Shown here: piece after piece, positions 46,181 through 56,371 of the stretch
Layout: each line of letters opens with the position of its first letter
Position numbering within the stretch: position 1 is the stretch's first letter
Origin: Prochlorococcus marinus XMU1404
GTDB lineage: Bacteria; Cyanobacteriota; Cyanobacteriia; PCC-6307; Cyanobiaceae
Reading direction: 5' to 3'
Assembly: GCF_017696175.1 (NCBI RefSeq)
Contig: NZ_JAAORE010000001.1
Span: 124,001-188,000, forward strand
Length of the DNA stretch: 64,000 nucleotides
The notes under the pieces: model-generated
Told to the model about the DNA's origin: nothing
Database searches by the model: none
What the model saw: only the letters and a program-made list of their open reading frames with translations
Position numbers and translations under genes: made by a program

Positions 46181-47593
46181 ATGAAAAATGATTTAAACTT
46201 AACAGATTTTTTAAAAGATGTATTTTCTTCTTTCGATAAGAAAGTGGAGAATTCTGGATTAGTAAGTATTTGTGTTGAGATTCCTTTTATTGATTTATTA
46301 CAAGTATATAAATTGTTTATAAATAAATATCCGTTTTCGTCATTTTGGGAGGAATCTAATGGTATTTCATATATTGCTTTTGAGAAATGTAAATATGTCA
46401 CTTTGGATGGTCCAAAAAGATTTGAGTTGGCAAAAGAGTTTAATTCTGAGAATTTTAAAAATTTAATTAACTTAACTAATGAATCACATAATTCTGCACT
46501 TTCAAAAATAATTTATTTATTTTCTTTTTCTGAAAACTTGAATAATAAGAATTTATCTTCTGATGTCCCTAGTATGGAAGCTATCTTACCAAAAATATTA
46601 ATTATTAAAAGTAATAAGAATTGCTGGTTAAGAATCAATGGTCATGTTGAGGGTAAATCATCATTAAGAACATTAATTGAAGAAATATGGACAATTAGAA
46701 ATCAAGTTATTAATTCTGGCTCAGAATTAATAAAATCATCTGGCTTAAATACTAGTTTTGATTTACCTATCATAGATGATTTCTTGCACTCCTTAGAAAC
46801 TTCTAATACAAGTTTGAAAAAAGTAGTAAATAGAGGAATTCAATTAGTAGAAAAAGGTATTCTCGAAAAGATAGTTTTAGCAAATAGGATTAAAATAAAA
46901 TTTAAAAATAAATTAGATTTAATAGAAATTTTAAAAAGATTAAAAAAGAATCATCCAAATACATGCAGATACGTTTGGAAAAGAAATAGTAAGGATATTT
47001 TGTTTGGAGCATCTCCAGAAAAATTATTTTCTTTTACTAAACCTAGTTTAACTTTAGAGGCTCTCGCTGGAACTATCTCTACTAATTCAAATTTTAAGAA
47101 ACTCCTAAAAAGTACTAAAGACTTAAAGGAACATAATTACGTAACACAGTATTTGATTAAATGTTTAGAAGTTTCAAAAATAAAAAACTTTAAAAAAAGT
47201 GATATCAAGGTAAATTCATTTGGAGATATTTCTCATTTGCAAACACTCATTTTCTCTAAAGTTGAAAATATATGTCCTTTTGAATTGCTTAAAAACTTAC
47301 ATCCATCTCCGGCTGTTTGTGGTTACCCAAAAAATGCAGCATTGGATTGGATAAATACTCTTGAGTCTTTTCCTAGAGGAAATTATGCTTCTCCAATGGG
47401 TTGGGTTGATTCATCAGGAAATGCTTCATTTCTTTTAGCAATAAGAGGAGCTAGGTATGTTGAAGAAAATATTGAATTTACAGCTGGTTCAGGTATAGTT
47501 TCAGGCTCCGTTTTAGAGAAAGAAATAGATGAGATTAAATTAAAATTTGAATCTATAGTAAAACAAATATTTTTCGCTAAAAGTCCTAGATAA
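46181..47593 (+). CDS. menF: Isochorismate synthase (MenF)
   Basis: MenF converts chorismate to isochorismate, the first step to phylloquinone, the photosystem I A1 cofactor. The 470-residue protein has the chorismate-binding C-terminal domain with [11 protein letters not shown]-like block [43 protein letters not shown] and the ending [11 protein letters not shown]. The N-terminal half is divergent and Asn/Lys-rich. Its 3' end overlaps gshB on the opposite strand by eight bases. Confidence 0.92.
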   Translation: MKNDLNLTDFLKDVFSSFDKKVENSGLVSICVEIPFIDLLQVYKLFINKYPFSSFWEESNGISYIAFEKCKYVTLDGPKRFELAKEFNSENFKNLINLTNESHNSALSKIIYLFSFSENLNNKNLSSDVPSMEAILPKILIIKSNKNCWLRINGHVEGKSSLRTLIEEIWTIRNQVINSGSELIKSSGLNTSFDLPIIDDFLHSLETSNTSLKKVVNRGIQLVEKGILEKIVLANRIKIKFKNKLDLIEILKRLKKNHPNTCRYVWKRNSKDILFGASPEKLFSFTKPSLTLEALAGTISTNSNFKKLLKSTKDLKEHNYVTQYLIKCLEVSKIKNFKKSDIKVNSFGDISHLQTLIFSKVENICPFELLKNLHPSPAVCGYPKNAALDWINTLESFPRGNYASPMGWVDSSGNASFLLAIRGARYVEENIEFTAGSGIVSGSVLEKEIDEIKLKFESIVKQIFFAKSPR

Positions 47594-48509
47594 TTTCCAA
47601 TAATTTTTCAATAACTTCCTCTGAAACATTCTTATTGGATAAATTTTCTATTTCTCTTAAACCTGTTGGACTGGTTACATTAATCTCGCTAAGCATTCCA
47701 TTTATTACATCAATACCTACAAAAAATAAACCCTCATCTTTGAAGTGTTGAGATAATTCTGAGCAGATACTTTTTTCTTTTTCTGTTAATAATGTTGGTT
47801 CAGCCTTTCCTCCCATCGCTAAATTACTCCTAAAATCGCCTCCTTGAGGAATCCTATTTATTGATCCAATTGCTTCACCGTTTACGATAATTATTCTTTT
47901 ATCACCCTCTATGACTTCAGGAATAAATTTTTGCATCATAACGGGTAATTCTTCTTGAGAAGTGATTAATTCAATGATTGATTTAATGCCTGGATAATTT
48001 TTATTTATCCTTATAACACCTTGACCACCTTTTCCTCCAAGAGGTTTTATGACTACTTCATTATTTATATTTGCAAAATTAATAAGATCTTTTACCTTAC
48101 TCGCAACTATTGTAGGTGCCATTAAGTGGCTGTATCTCAAAGCACCTAGCTTTTCATTCCATGCTCTTAACGATGAGGGTTTGTTGATTACTTTTACTCC
48201 TTTTCTTTCGGCAACTTCTAAAAGATGGGTTGCATATAAATAAGCCTCATTTACAGGAGGATCTTTTCTCATCCAAATGCAATTAAATTCGGCGACAGGT
48301 ATGCAATCATTATCTTTGAAAGAAATCCACGGATTTACTTCAACTTTTACGGAAGATGCCCATACTTCATCACCTCTAGCTTCAAGGTCCTGAGGAGTAC
48401 AAATCCAGATTTCAATATTTTTTTTTGATGATGCTTGCATTAAAGCAGCAGTTGAATCTTTTAAGGGATTTATATTTTTTATTGGATCTATTACAAATAG
48501 AAATTTCAT
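47586..48509 (-). CDS. gshB: Glutathione synthetase
   Basis: GshB joins gamma-glutamylcysteine and glycine with ATP. The 307-residue ATP-grasp protein has [47 protein letters not shown] and the C-terminal [13 protein letters not shown], all standard for bacterial GshB. It follows grxC by five bases, so glutathione synthesis and a glutathione-using glutaredoxin are co-transcribed. Confidence 0.95.
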   Translation of the reverse strand: MKFLFVIDPIKNINPLKDSTAALMQASSKKNIEIWICTPQDLEARGDEVWASSVKVEVNPWISFKDNDCIPVAEFNCIWMRKDPPVNEAYLYATHLLEVAERKGVKVINKPSSLRAWNEKLGALRYSHLMAPTIVASKVKDLINFANINNEVVIKPLGGKGGQGVIRINKNYPGIKSIIELITSQEELPVMMQKFIPEVIEGDKRIIIVNGEAIGSINRIPQGGDFRSNLAMGGKAEPTLLTEKEKSICSELSQHFKDEGLFFVGIDVINGMLSEINVTSPTGLREIENLSNKNVSEEVIEKLLEII

Positions 48510-48514
48510 AAGAT

Positions 48515-48769
48515 CTAGTTTATTAATGCGTCCAATTTATTTTCATTTTCTAATGTGTAGAGATCATCGCAGCCTCCGATACCCTCATTATCTATAAATA
48601 TTTGTGGTAATGTTCTTCTCCCATCAGCTCTTTCAATCATCAAAGATCTGGCATCTTCGTCGCCATCTATTTTATATTCTGTAAAATTTATATTTTTTTT
48701 CTTGAGTAGTGATTTTGCTCGAATACAGAATGGGCAATATTGCCAAGTATAAATTTCAACTTTGGACAT
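48515..48769 (-). CDS. grxC: Glutaredoxin (dithiol, class I)
   Basis: The 84-residue protein is a single glutaredoxin domain with active site CPFC at 12-15 and the GSH-binding [20 protein letters not shown] near 54-73. It reduces disulfides and mixed glutathione disulfides in the cytoplasm. First gene of the grxC-gshB operon, divergent from prfB. Confidence 0.93.
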   Translation of the reverse strand: MSKVEIYTWQYCPFCIRAKSLLKKKNINFTEYKIDGDEDARSLMIERADGRRTLPQIFIDNEGIGGCDDLYTLENENKLDALIN

Positions 48770-48845
48770 TTTTTTAAAATAATACTTAGTTTATACTATT
48801 AAACAAAAGTGCCTGTTAGATTATAAATAACGATTAAATTCTATT

Positions 48846-49968
48846 TTGATAGATATTACAGATTTCAAAAAAGATCTTTCGGAACTAACAGAGCGCCTGG
48901 GTAATGCTCAGGATTGTCTTTGACGTTCCAAGATTAAAAGCGAAAAGGAGAGAGTTAGAGCAAATTTCTGCTCAGCCTGAATTTTGGGAGAATCAAGAAG
49001 AAGCGAAAAAACAAATGTTAATCCTCGATGATGTTAAGGCACAACTTGAATTGTTGGATAAATGGAAAACTTTTATTTCTGATGCTCATGCCTCTCTTGA
49101 GCTTTATTCTTTAGAACCAGAAGAGGAAATGATTTTGGAATCCAAGCAGGGTTTAAAGAAATTAAGAGAGAATTTGGATAAATGGGAATTTGAAAGATTG
49201 TTATGTGGTGAATACGATAAGGAAGGAGCAGTAGTTTCTATTAACGCAGGTGCTGGTGGAACAGATGCTCAGGATTGGGTAGAGATCTTATTGAGAATGT
49301 ATTCAAGATGGGCCGATAATAATCAAATGAGTTTAATTATCAATGAATTATCTCAAGGAGAAGAAGCAGGTATCAAAAGTGTAACTTTTGAAATTGATGG
49401 AAAATATGCATACGGATATTTACAACATGAAAAAGGAACTCATAGATTAGTAAGAATTTCTCCTTTCAATGCTAATGGTAAAAGACAAACCAGCTTTGCT
49501 GGGGTCGAGGTCATGCCAAAATTAGATGACAATATTTCACTTGATATACCTGAAAAAGATTTAGAAATTACAACAAGTAGATCCGGTGGGGCTGGAGGAC
49601 AAAATGTTAATAAAGTAGAAACAGCGGTGAGAATTGTGCATTTGCCTTCAAGGATTTCAGTAAGATGTACACAAGAAAGATCTCAATTACAAAATAAAGA
49701 AAAAGCTATGTTACTTCTTAAGTCTAAACTACTAGTGGTTGCTAAAGAACAACGAGCTGCAGAAGTCGCTGATATTAAAGGTGATATTGTGGAAGCTGCA
49801 TGGGGCAATCAAATAAGAAATTATGTTTTCCATCCTTATCAAATGGTAAAAGATCTCAGGACTATGAAAGAGACTAACGACTTAGATAGTGTTTTAGATG
49901 GTGGACTTGAACCATTTATTCATGAATTATTACGCATGAATATTTCTTCTAAAGAATCTATTGAATAA
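48846..49968 (+). CDS. prfB: Peptide chain release factor 2, with programmed +1 frameshift
   Basis: RF2 ends translation at UGA and UAA codons. The gene is in two frames. The first runs from TTG at 48846 and encodes [20 protein letters not shown] and on to residue 25, then meets CTT TGA (48918-48923). Slipping +1 to GAC at 48922 gives [14 protein letters not shown] and the rest, a total of about 373 residues. The joined N-terminus matches RF2 of other bacteria. The codon-recognition motif is seen as SPF in [10 protein letters not shown] and the peptidyl-transferase GGQ in [10 protein letters not shown]. The shift site provides self-control, because low RF2 increases shifting. It leads the prfB-DUF3285-ybeY-dgkA-trpG row. 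Confidence 0.93.
48910..48924 (+). promoter_or_regulatory. prfB programmed +1 frameshift site
   Basis: The site holds a Shine-Dalgarno-like AGGA (48910-48913), four bases, the slippery CTT (48918-48920), the in-frame TGA stop and a following C. CTT TGA C is the classical RF2 shift sequence. The SD element is weaker than the AGGGGG of Escherichia coli and one base further away. Confidence 0.88.
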
Positions 49969-49971
49969 CTA

Positions 49972-50154
49972 ATGAAAAATAAAAACGAAAATATAGAAAA
50001 AAAAGTTGCTCCTCCAAGCTTTATAAAGCTTGCTATGCGAAATATGGTAAGGAAGGGTTCAAAAAGTATTTCTCATTTTTCAATAACCTTTCTAGTTTTA
50101 ATTGGGATATTAATAATTGTAGCCACAATAGGTAAGCCTAATATTCCTGTATAA
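49972..50154 (+). CDS. DUF3285 small membrane protein
   Basis: The 60-residue protein has a basic N-terminal half with APPSFIKLAMRNMVRKGSKS and one C-terminal hydrophobic segment FSITFLVLIGILIIVATIG. It fits the DUF3285 family of short cyanobacterial proteins with no known function. It lies three bases after prfB and six before ybeY, so co-translation is likely. The basic stretch before a membrane helix could touch RNA or lipid head-groups, but this is only a guess. Confidence 0.83.
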   Translation: MKNKNENIEKKVAPPSFIKLAMRNMVRKGSKSISHFSITFLVLIGILIIVATIGKPNIPV

Positions 50155-50160
50155 GAATGT

Positions 50161-50700
50161 ATGAAAGAAAAAATTATTTCTGAAATAAATTTAGATTTGG
50201 TTTTTAAATGTAATGAATTTTCTCAATTTTCAAATAAGTTAAAAGATTCTAAAAATAAGCTTATTTTTGAATCTAATTTTTGGGAGAAAGTTTTCTTATC
50301 TTGGATAAAAATAATATTAAAAAAAGACGATTATAAATTGCCAAATTTCATTTTTGCAAAAAAATCTTTTTCATTAGGCTTACAGATAATATCTAATCAA
50401 GAAATTGCTTTTATGAACCAGAAGTGGATGCAAAAAAATGGACCAACTGATGTTCTATCTTTTCCAATCATTTCTGATGAATCTCTAAATAATTTAGATC
50501 ATATAGAGTTGGGAGATATATTTATATCATTAGAGATCGCACTTGAGCAATCTCATGAATACAAACATTCAGTCTATAAAGAAATGCTCTGGTTGGCTAG
50601 TCATGGATTTTTACATCTTTTGGGATGGGAACATAATAATGATCTTGATTTAGAAAATATGTTAAATTTTCAGGAATATTTAATTAAAAAATTAGATTAA
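50161..50700 (+). CDS. ybeY: Endoribonuclease YbeY (rRNA maturation)
   Basis: YbeY is a zinc-dependent nuclease for 16S rRNA 3'-end processing and ribosome quality control. The 179-residue protein has the metal site [11 protein letters not shown] with H148, H152 and H158. The usual Asp before the third His is Glu here, a conservative change outside the three ligands. Also seen is the PTDVLSFP block. The N-terminal 60 residues are variable. It is followed by dgkA, a neighbour in many bacteria. Confidence 0.9.
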   Translation: MKEKIISEINLDLVFKCNEFSQFSNKLKDSKNKLIFESNFWEKVFLSWIKIILKKDDYKLPNFIFAKKSFSLGLQIISNQEIAFMNQKWMQKNGPTDVLSFPIISDESLNNLDHIELGDIFISLEIALEQSHEYKHSVYKEMLWLASHGFLHLLGWEHNNDLDLENMLNFQEYLIKKLD

Positions 50701-50706
50701 AAATCT

Positions 50707-51126
50707 ATGGACAAAAAAATAAACTCTCTAAAAAATAGAATAGAATCATATAAAACTTCTAGTAATGTATTAAAAAGTTTTAAGTATGCTTTTAGTGGAA
50801 TTAGTTACGTATTAAAAACTTCAAGAAATTTTAAAATTCAATTAATTTTTGCAGTTACAAGCTTAATGATCGGTTTTTTACTGCAAATTAGTCAAAGTAA
50901 TTATGTAATTTTGATTGCCACAATTATGTCTGTTTTAATATTAGAAATATTAAACACATCTATTGAATCAATAGTTGATTTAGTAGTGAAAAAAGAATTT
51001 AGTAGTTTGGCTAAAATTTCAAAAGATACTTCTGCAGGAGCAGTGTTATTAGCTTCCATTAATTCTGTTATTATTGCTGTATATATTTTTGTTCCAAAAA
51101 TTAAGTTTTTATTTGAATCTATATAA
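50707..51126 (+). CDS. dgkA: Diacylglycerol/undecaprenol kinase family protein (DgkA)
   Basis: A small membrane kinase phosphorylating diacylglycerol or undecaprenol. The 139-residue protein has about three hydrophobic segments and the family motif LEILNTSIESIVDLV with catalytic Glu near 80 and 87. The block RNFKIQLIFAV precedes the first helix. It lies between ybeY and trpG with gaps of six and two bases. In Gram-positive bacteria the like protein uses undecaprenol; the substrate here is not decided. Confidence 0.9.
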   Translation: MDKKINSLKNRIESYKTSSNVLKSFKYAFSGISYVLKTSRNFKIQLIFAVTSLMIGFLLQISQSNYVILIATIMSVLILEILNTSIESIVDLVVKKEFSSLAKISKDTSAGAVLLASINSVIIAVYIFVPKIKFLFESI

Positions 51127-51128
51127 AT

Positions 51129-51725
51129 ATGTTTCTTGTTATTGATAATTACGATAGTTTTACATATAACCTTGTTCAATATTTAGGAGAACTTTCTGTT
51201 GAGCATGAAATAACTAGAGAATTAATAGTTAAAAGAAATGATGAAATTACTTTAGATGAAATTATCAAACTAAATCCTAGTGGCATACTGTTATCTCCAG
51301 GTCCTGGTAATCCAGATCAATCTGGAATTTGTCTGCCAATACTAAAAAAATTATCTAAAAATATTCCGATATTAGGAGTTTGTTTAGGGCATCAAGCTTT
51401 GGCCCAAGCTTTTGGAGGAAAGGTTATAGTTGGGAAAGAACTTATGCATGGTAAGACATCCAAAATATTCCATAATCAAAAAGGTTTGTTTGAAGATATC
51501 GAGACTCCATTTGTGGCGACTAGATATCATAGTCTTATAGTTGATTCAACTTCATTACCATCTTGTTTCGATATAACTGCGACTTTAGAAGACTCAACTA
51601 TTATGGCTATTTCTCACAAAGAATATAAGCATTTACATGGAGTACAGTTTCATCCTGAAAGTGTCTTGACACAATTTGGTCATAAATTAATTAGTAATTT
51701 TTTAAAAATGTCTGAACAAAAGTAA
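51129..51725 (+). CDS. trpG: Glutamine amidotransferase of anthranilate / aminodeoxychorismate synthase
   Basis: A class I amidotransferase that provides ammonia to anthranilate synthase (TrpE) or aminodeoxychorismate synthase (PabB). The 198-residue protein has the catalytic Cys85 in GVCLGHQALAQAFGG, the oxyanion block LLSPGPGNPDQSG, and the His/Glu pair in GVQFHPESVLT. Many cyanobacteria use one protein for both pathways. The symbol trpG/pabA depends on its partner, which is not in the window. Confidence 0.88.
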   Translation: MFLVIDNYDSFTYNLVQYLGELSVEHEITRELIVKRNDEITLDEIIKLNPSGILLSPGPGNPDQSGICLPILKKLSKNIPILGVCLGHQALAQAFGGKVIVGKELMHGKTSKIFHNQKGLFEDIETPFVATRYHSLIVDSTSLPSCFDITATLEDSTIMAISHKEYKHLHGVQFHPESVLTQFGHKLISNFLKMSEQK

Positions 51726-51749
51726 AGTAAAATAAAAAAAAATAATATT

Positions 51750-52475
51750 ATGATTTCTCAATTTAAAAACATTTTCCTTTTTATATTATTTAGCTTCTTT
51801 TTCCCTACTTCAGTATTGGCAAGGAATTTAGCAATAAAAAGTTTGGGACATAGCAGTTTTTTAATTAAAAGCCAAGAAAAATCGATTCTTATCAATCCCT
51901 TTAAAGCAATAGATTGTGCAAGTAATTTAAAGGAGCCAAAAGAAGACAATGTTGATTTTATTTTGGCTAGTTCTAGGCTGCTAGATGAAGGATATAACCC
52001 TAAAGATAAATTAATGTTTGTTGATCCTGGAACCTATCAATTTGAGGATATCTTATTAAATGGAATTTCTGTTCCACATGACAGAGTAGATGGAAGAAGA
52101 TTTGGGATGGCAACTGTTTGGACTTGGGAGCAGAATAATCTTAAGATTGTTCACATGGGAGGAGCTGCTGGTGATATTGATATCAATAGTCAAATTATTT
52201 TGTCTCGCCCAGATATCCTATTTATTTCAATTGGAGGAGGGAAAAAATCTTACGATGGAGAAGAAGCCTCAAAAATAGTTAAAATCTTAAATCCTAATGT
52301 GGTTATTCCTGTACACTTTGCACGTGGCAAACAAATTAAAAAAGAATGTGATTTCTCAAATGCTGATTTATTTATAGACAATATGAAAGATTTTAAAGTG
52401 AAATATGTAGGAAAGGATTTTCAAATCAAGCCTAAAAAAATCGATCAAAATGTAATTTATATTTTTAGTGATTAA
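51750..52475 (+). CDS. Exported metallo-beta-lactamase-fold protein lacking the HxHxDH motif
   Basis: The 241-residue protein starts with a signal peptide (basic tip, hydrophobic core, likely cut near SVLARN around residue 25) and then the UlaG-like fold start SLGHSSFLIKSQEKSILINP. The metal-binding HxHxDH segment expected after the second strand is replaced by FILASSRLLDEGYN, while later positions VPHDRVDG, VHMGGAAGD and VIPVHFARG keep histidines. It may therefore bind metal differently or not be a hydrolase. It is 24 bases after trpG and overlaps hisC by four bases on the other strand. Confidence 0.78.
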   Translation: MISQFKNIFLFILFSFFFPTSVLARNLAIKSLGHSSFLIKSQEKSILINPFKAIDCASNLKEPKEDNVDFILASSRLLDEGYNPKDKLMFVDPGTYQFEDILLNGISVPHDRVDGRRFGMATVWTWEQNNLKIVHMGGAAGDIDINSQIILSRPDILFISIGGGKKSYDGEEASKIVKILNPNVVIPVHFARGKQIKKECDFSNADLFIDNMKDFKVKYVGKDFQIKPKKIDQNVIYIFSD

Positions 52476-53581
52476 TTTATTAAATCTAATAACTTGTAAT
52501 TATCCCAGAAAAAACTCATCTGTTCTTTGTTTCCAATACTAACTCTTATAGAACTACCAATATCTTTTTTATTTTCCATACTTCTAATTAAAATCCCTTT
52601 TTCTCTCATCTCTTCTATTAAGATTTTAGGATCTTTGTTTGGCCAAATTAAGAAATAATTACCTCCACTAAAGTGGGTTCTGATTTTTGTCGATTTAAAT
52701 TTATTTAAAATCCATTCCCTTGCTTTTTTTACTTCCAAAACATAATTATCTATATATGATTTGTCATTGAGTGCTGCTAATGCTGCTGTTATAGCAAAGC
52801 TATTTACATCATATGGTCCTGTAACCTTATTAAGGTACTGTATTAAACTTTTATTACCAAAAGTAAAACCTATTCTTAAACCAGCTAAACCTGCTGTTTT
52901 TGACAGAGATTGAATTATTAGTATATTTTGATTCTTTTCAAAATCTATCGATTCAAGAAGACTATCTCCATTAAATTTTTCATATAGTTCATCAACTATT
53001 ATCAATGATTCATGATTGATATTAGCAAAGTTAGTTATTTCTTGAGCGCTTAAAACCGTTCCAGTTGGATTATTTGGATTACAAATAAATATTAACTTTG
53101 GATTATGTTTTATAATTTTCTCTTTAAATTCTTCGATAGGGAATTGAAAATTTTCTCCTACGTAAGAACAAGTAATTTTCTTCATCCCTCTCATTTCTGA
53201 ACAAGGAGAATAGTAACCAAAAGTTGGATTCGTGGTTAGAAATATTTGATCTTTTTCTCCAAAGCAATTGAAGATTGCATTTATTGCTGCGTCTGCTCCA
53301 TTGAAAATTCCTATTTCATCATTATCAAATTTTCTTGAATCAAGATATTTATCACATAAAAATTTTTTTAATAAATTATATTCTGGATAAATTGAAATCT
53401 CATTTAATTTTATCGCTTGTAATGCCTCGAAAACTTTAGGACTTGGACCTAGAGTATTTTCATTAAAGTCTAAGCGGAGTAAATTTCTTCTATTTTCTAA
53501 AGGTGCAGAGTAAGACTGCATATTTATTATTTCCTCTCTTGGTCTTGGGAAAAGATTATTTAATTGATCAAAATCATTCAT
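52472..53581 (-). CDS. hisC: Histidinol-phosphate aminotransferase family protein
   Basis: A PLP-dependent class I/II aminotransferase of histidine synthesis. The 369-residue protein has RLDFNENTLGPSPKV, ICNPNNPTGTVLS, the PLP lysine in SLSKTAGLAGLRIGF and the C-terminal RVSIGNKEQM block. HisC is the best fit. Cyanobacteria often have more than one HisC-like protein, and a related aromatic aminotransferase role is possible. The hisC start codon overlaps the argS stop by one base (TAATG). Confidence 0.82.
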   Translation of the reverse strand: MNDFDQLNNLFPRPREEIINMQSYSAPLENRRNLLRLDFNENTLGPSPKVFEALQAIKLNEISIYPEYNLLKKFLCDKYLDSRKFDNDEIGIFNGADAAINAIFNCFGEKDQIFLTTNPTFGYYSPCSEMRGMKKITCSYVGENFQFPIEEFKEKIIKHNPKLIFICNPNNPTGTVLSAQEITNFANINHESLIIVDELYEKFNGDSLLESIDFEKNQNILIIQSLSKTAGLAGLRIGFTFGNKSLIQYLNKVTGPYDVNSFAITAALAALNDKSYIDNYVLEVKKAREWILNKFKSTKIRTHFSGGNYFLIWPNKDPKILIEEMREKGILIRSMENKKDIGSSIRVSIGNKEQMSFFWDNYKLLDLIN

Positions 53582-55395
53582 TACATTCTTTCTAAAGTTT
53601 CAATTCCTAGAAGCTCTAAGCTTAATTTTAGTGTTTTTGCAGTTAGATCACATAAATTCAGTCTAGAAATTTTTATATATTTTTCTTCTTTGAGTATTGG
53701 AACTTGATCATAGAATCTATTAAAAGTCTGACATAGCTCAAACAGATAATTGCATAATCTATTTGGCATTAAATCTTTTTCAATAGATATTATGACTTCA
53801 TCAAACTTAAGTAATTTTCTGATAAGTTTCCACTCGGATTTATGTTCATAATTTGTATATTGAAAATCTTTAGAGTCATAAACAAAATCATTTTTTCTTT
53901 TAATTCCTGCAATTCTTACAAGTGTATATAACAAATAAGGAGCCGTATTACCATTTAGGGAAAGCATTTTATCAAAACTAAATTGATAATTTGTAATCCT
54001 ATTTTGACTTAAATCTGCATACTTAACAGCTCCTAATCCAATTATTCTTGAAGTATTTGAAATAAAATCTTCTGTCTCATAACGATTTTCATCTTCTAAT
54101 CTTTTCAATAAATCTTCTTTTGCTCTTCTAACTGCTTCTTTTAATAAATCTTTTAAACGTATTGTTTCTCCTTCCCTTGTCTTTAGTTTTTTACCATCAA
54201 TTCCTTGAACTAAACCAAAAGGGACATGATCTACTTGGCAATTGTCTGGGATCCATTTTGCTTTTTTTGCAACTTGAAAAACTCCAGCAAAATGATTTGC
54301 TTGTCCATGATCAGTTACATAAATAATTCTCGAAGCATCATCCCCATTAGGAGGTTTATTGAATCTGTATCTTATAGCAGCTAGATCTGTTGTGGCATAG
54401 TTAAAACCTCCATCTTTTTTTTGAATAATTAGTGGTAAAGGTTTGCCTTCTTTATTAGTCATACCATCTAAAAATACACATTTTGCTCCTTGATCTTCTA
54501 CTAATATTTTTTTTAAGTTCAAATCCTCAATAACTGATTTTAAGAAGGGATTATAAAAAGATTCACCTCTTTCTTCTATTTTTATTTTTAAATTTTTATA
54601 GATTTCATCAAATTCTTTTCTAGATTGATCACATAATAATTTCCAAGCTTTAATCGATTTAATATCTCCACTTTGTAACTTAACTACTTCCTCTCTAGAT
54701 CTTTTTTGGAATTCATATTCATTATCAAATCTTTTTTTTGATTCTTTATAAAATTCAACTAAATCACTTATTTTAATTTTGCCTATCTCCTCTAAATCAT
54801 TTGAATATAAATCTTTGAGCTGAGTAATAAGCATTCCAAATTGGGTTCCCCAATCGCCAACATGATTTAGTCTTAATACTTGATAACCTCTTAACTCGAA
54901 AATTCTGGATATTGAATCTCCTATTATTGTTGATCTTAAATGCCCTACATGCATTTCTTTAGCAATATTAGGACTAGAAAAATCTACAATGACTTTATTT
55001 GATAAGCCACTATCTAAATCTTTTTTAATTTGAGGTACTCCACCCCTTTGGCATTGAATATTTGATTTAATTTCATTTATTAGAACTTCATCTTTTAATT
55101 TTATATTTATAAATCCAGGTCCAGCTATTTCTAGGCTCTTACATAATTTTGCTATGATTTTATTTTTATTTAAAAGTTTAATAAAATCATTAGAAATATC
55201 TCTTGGGTTCTTTTTATATATTTTAGATAAACTTAAACAAACATTACATTGATAATCACCAAATTCCTCTTTTGATGATTGTGTAATTAAATTTTTTCTA
55301 AGAATTTCGAATTCTCTTTCTTTATTATTTTTTTTAAGACTATCTATAAGAGTTTGTTCGAAGTTATTTGTTAATTCTTTAAAAATGATTAGCAT
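53581..55395 (-). CDS. argS: Arginyl-tRNA synthetase
   Basis: ArgS charges tRNA-Arg. The 604-residue class I synthetase has the N-terminal Add-1 domain ([15 protein letters not shown]), the HIGH-type HVGH at 149-152 within [17 protein letters not shown], the region [20 protein letters not shown], and the KMSK-equivalent around [14 protein letters not shown]. The C-terminal DALR anticodon domain is seen in [16 protein letters not shown] onward. It forms an operon with hisC, and probably nadC 27 bases upstream. Confidence 0.95.
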   Translation of the reverse strand: MLIIFKELTNNFEQTLIDSLKKNNKEREFEILRKNLITQSSKEEFGDYQCNVCLSLSKIYKKNPRDISNDFIKLLNKNKIIAKLCKSLEIAGPGFINIKLKDEVLINEIKSNIQCQRGGVPQIKKDLDSGLSNKVIVDFSSPNIAKEMHVGHLRSTIIGDSISRIFELRGYQVLRLNHVGDWGTQFGMLITQLKDLYSNDLEEIGKIKISDLVEFYKESKKRFDNEYEFQKRSREEVVKLQSGDIKSIKAWKLLCDQSRKEFDEIYKNLKIKIEERGESFYNPFLKSVIEDLNLKKILVEDQGAKCVFLDGMTNKEGKPLPLIIQKKDGGFNYATTDLAAIRYRFNKPPNGDDASRIIYVTDHGQANHFAGVFQVAKKAKWIPDNCQVDHVPFGLVQGIDGKKLKTREGETIRLKDLLKEAVRRAKEDLLKRLEDENRYETEDFISNTSRIIGLGAVKYADLSQNRITNYQFSFDKMLSLNGNTAPYLLYTLVRIAGIKRKNDFVYDSKDFQYTNYEHKSEWKLIRKLLKFDEVIISIEKDLMPNRLCNYLFELCQTFNRFYDQVPILKEEKYIKISRLNLCDLTAKTLKLSLELLGIETLERM

Positions 55396-55422
55396 TACTT
55401 ATTCAATTATTTATCTATATGA

Positions 55423-56289
55423 TTAATTAATATAACGCATACTTAAATCAATCCAATCACTTTTGGTAATAGAAGAACTTGTTGAAATCAAATCAATACC
55501 TTTTATTAGATATTTACTAATTTCTTCAGGTTTTATTCCAGAAACTTCTATTATCAAATTTTTATTGACTTCTTTTTTTAGGCTATTTATTGATAAATCT
55601 CTTAATTCTTGAACGCTTTTTTTGATTGTTTCAGGACTAAGTTCATCTAATAAGACACTATCCGCTCCTGCTAATACTGCTTCTTTTGCCTGTTCGATAT
55701 TCTCAGCTTCAATTATGATATGAGTTGTAAAAGGCGAATTTCGGCGAATTTTTTGTACTGCATTCTTAAGATTATCTGTCCATGCAATATGATTTTCTTT
55801 GATCATAGCAGCATCGTATAATCCCATTCTATGATTCACCCCACCTCCGCATTTGAATGCATATTTTTCAAATATTCTTAAGCCAGGAGTCGTTTTCCTA
55901 GTATCTGCTAATTTTATATTTGTGCCTTCTAATTTATCTATAAGATTCTTTGTATATGTTGATATTCCAGATAAATGCATTGCTATATTTAAGCTGATCC
56001 TTTCACTAGCGAGTAAACTTTTTGAAGGTCCATATATTTCTAAGAGTTTTTGATCTTTAACAAATTTATCTCCATCAGAGATATTAAATTTTGGACTGAT
56101 TTTTAAATTAATTTTTCTAAAAATTTCTTTTATAATTTCAACCCCACAGAATATACCCTCCTCTTTTGCAATCCAATATGCATGACCATTCTCTTCTGTA
56201 ATAGAGGGACTTGTAAGATCTCCCCTACCTATATCTTCATCGATCCAATTATCAATGATTTTACTTATTATTGGAGTATTTAAATCCAC
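55423..56289 (-). CDS. nadC: Nicotinate-nucleotide pyrophosphorylase (quinolinate phosphoribosyltransferase)
   Basis: NadC makes nicotinate mononucleotide from quinolinate and PRPP for NAD. The 288-residue protein has EDIGRGDLTSPSI, LADTRKTTPGLRIFEKYA, GGGVNHRMGLYDAAMIKENH, and IIIEAENIEQAKEA, which bind PRPP and quinolinate. The start is GTG at 56289 (MDLNTPIISKII). It lies between mnmE and argS on the minus strand. Confidence 0.95.
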   Translation of the reverse strand: MDLNTPIISKIIDNWIDEDIGRGDLTSPSITEENGHAYWIAKEEGIFCGVEIIKEIFRKINLKISPKFNISDGDKFVKDQKLLEIYGPSKSLLASERISLNIAMHLSGISTYTKNLIDKLEGTNIKLADTRKTTPGLRIFEKYAFKCGGGVNHRMGLYDAAMIKENHIAWTDNLKNAVQKIRRNSPFTTHIIIEAENIEQAKEAVLAGADSVLLDELSPETIKKSVQELRDLSINSLKKEVNKNLIIEVSGIKPEEISKYLIKGIDLISTSSSITKSDWIDLSMRYIN

Positions 56290-56371
56290 TAAACTAAAAA
56301 ATAATTAATTAATAAAAATTCAAATGAAGTTAGAGAATCAACTATATATCACTATGTAATTTAACTCAAAT

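Noticed and set aside
46171-46401. A minus-strand frame of 76 codons
   Set aside because: It is antisense to the start of menF and has no independent support.
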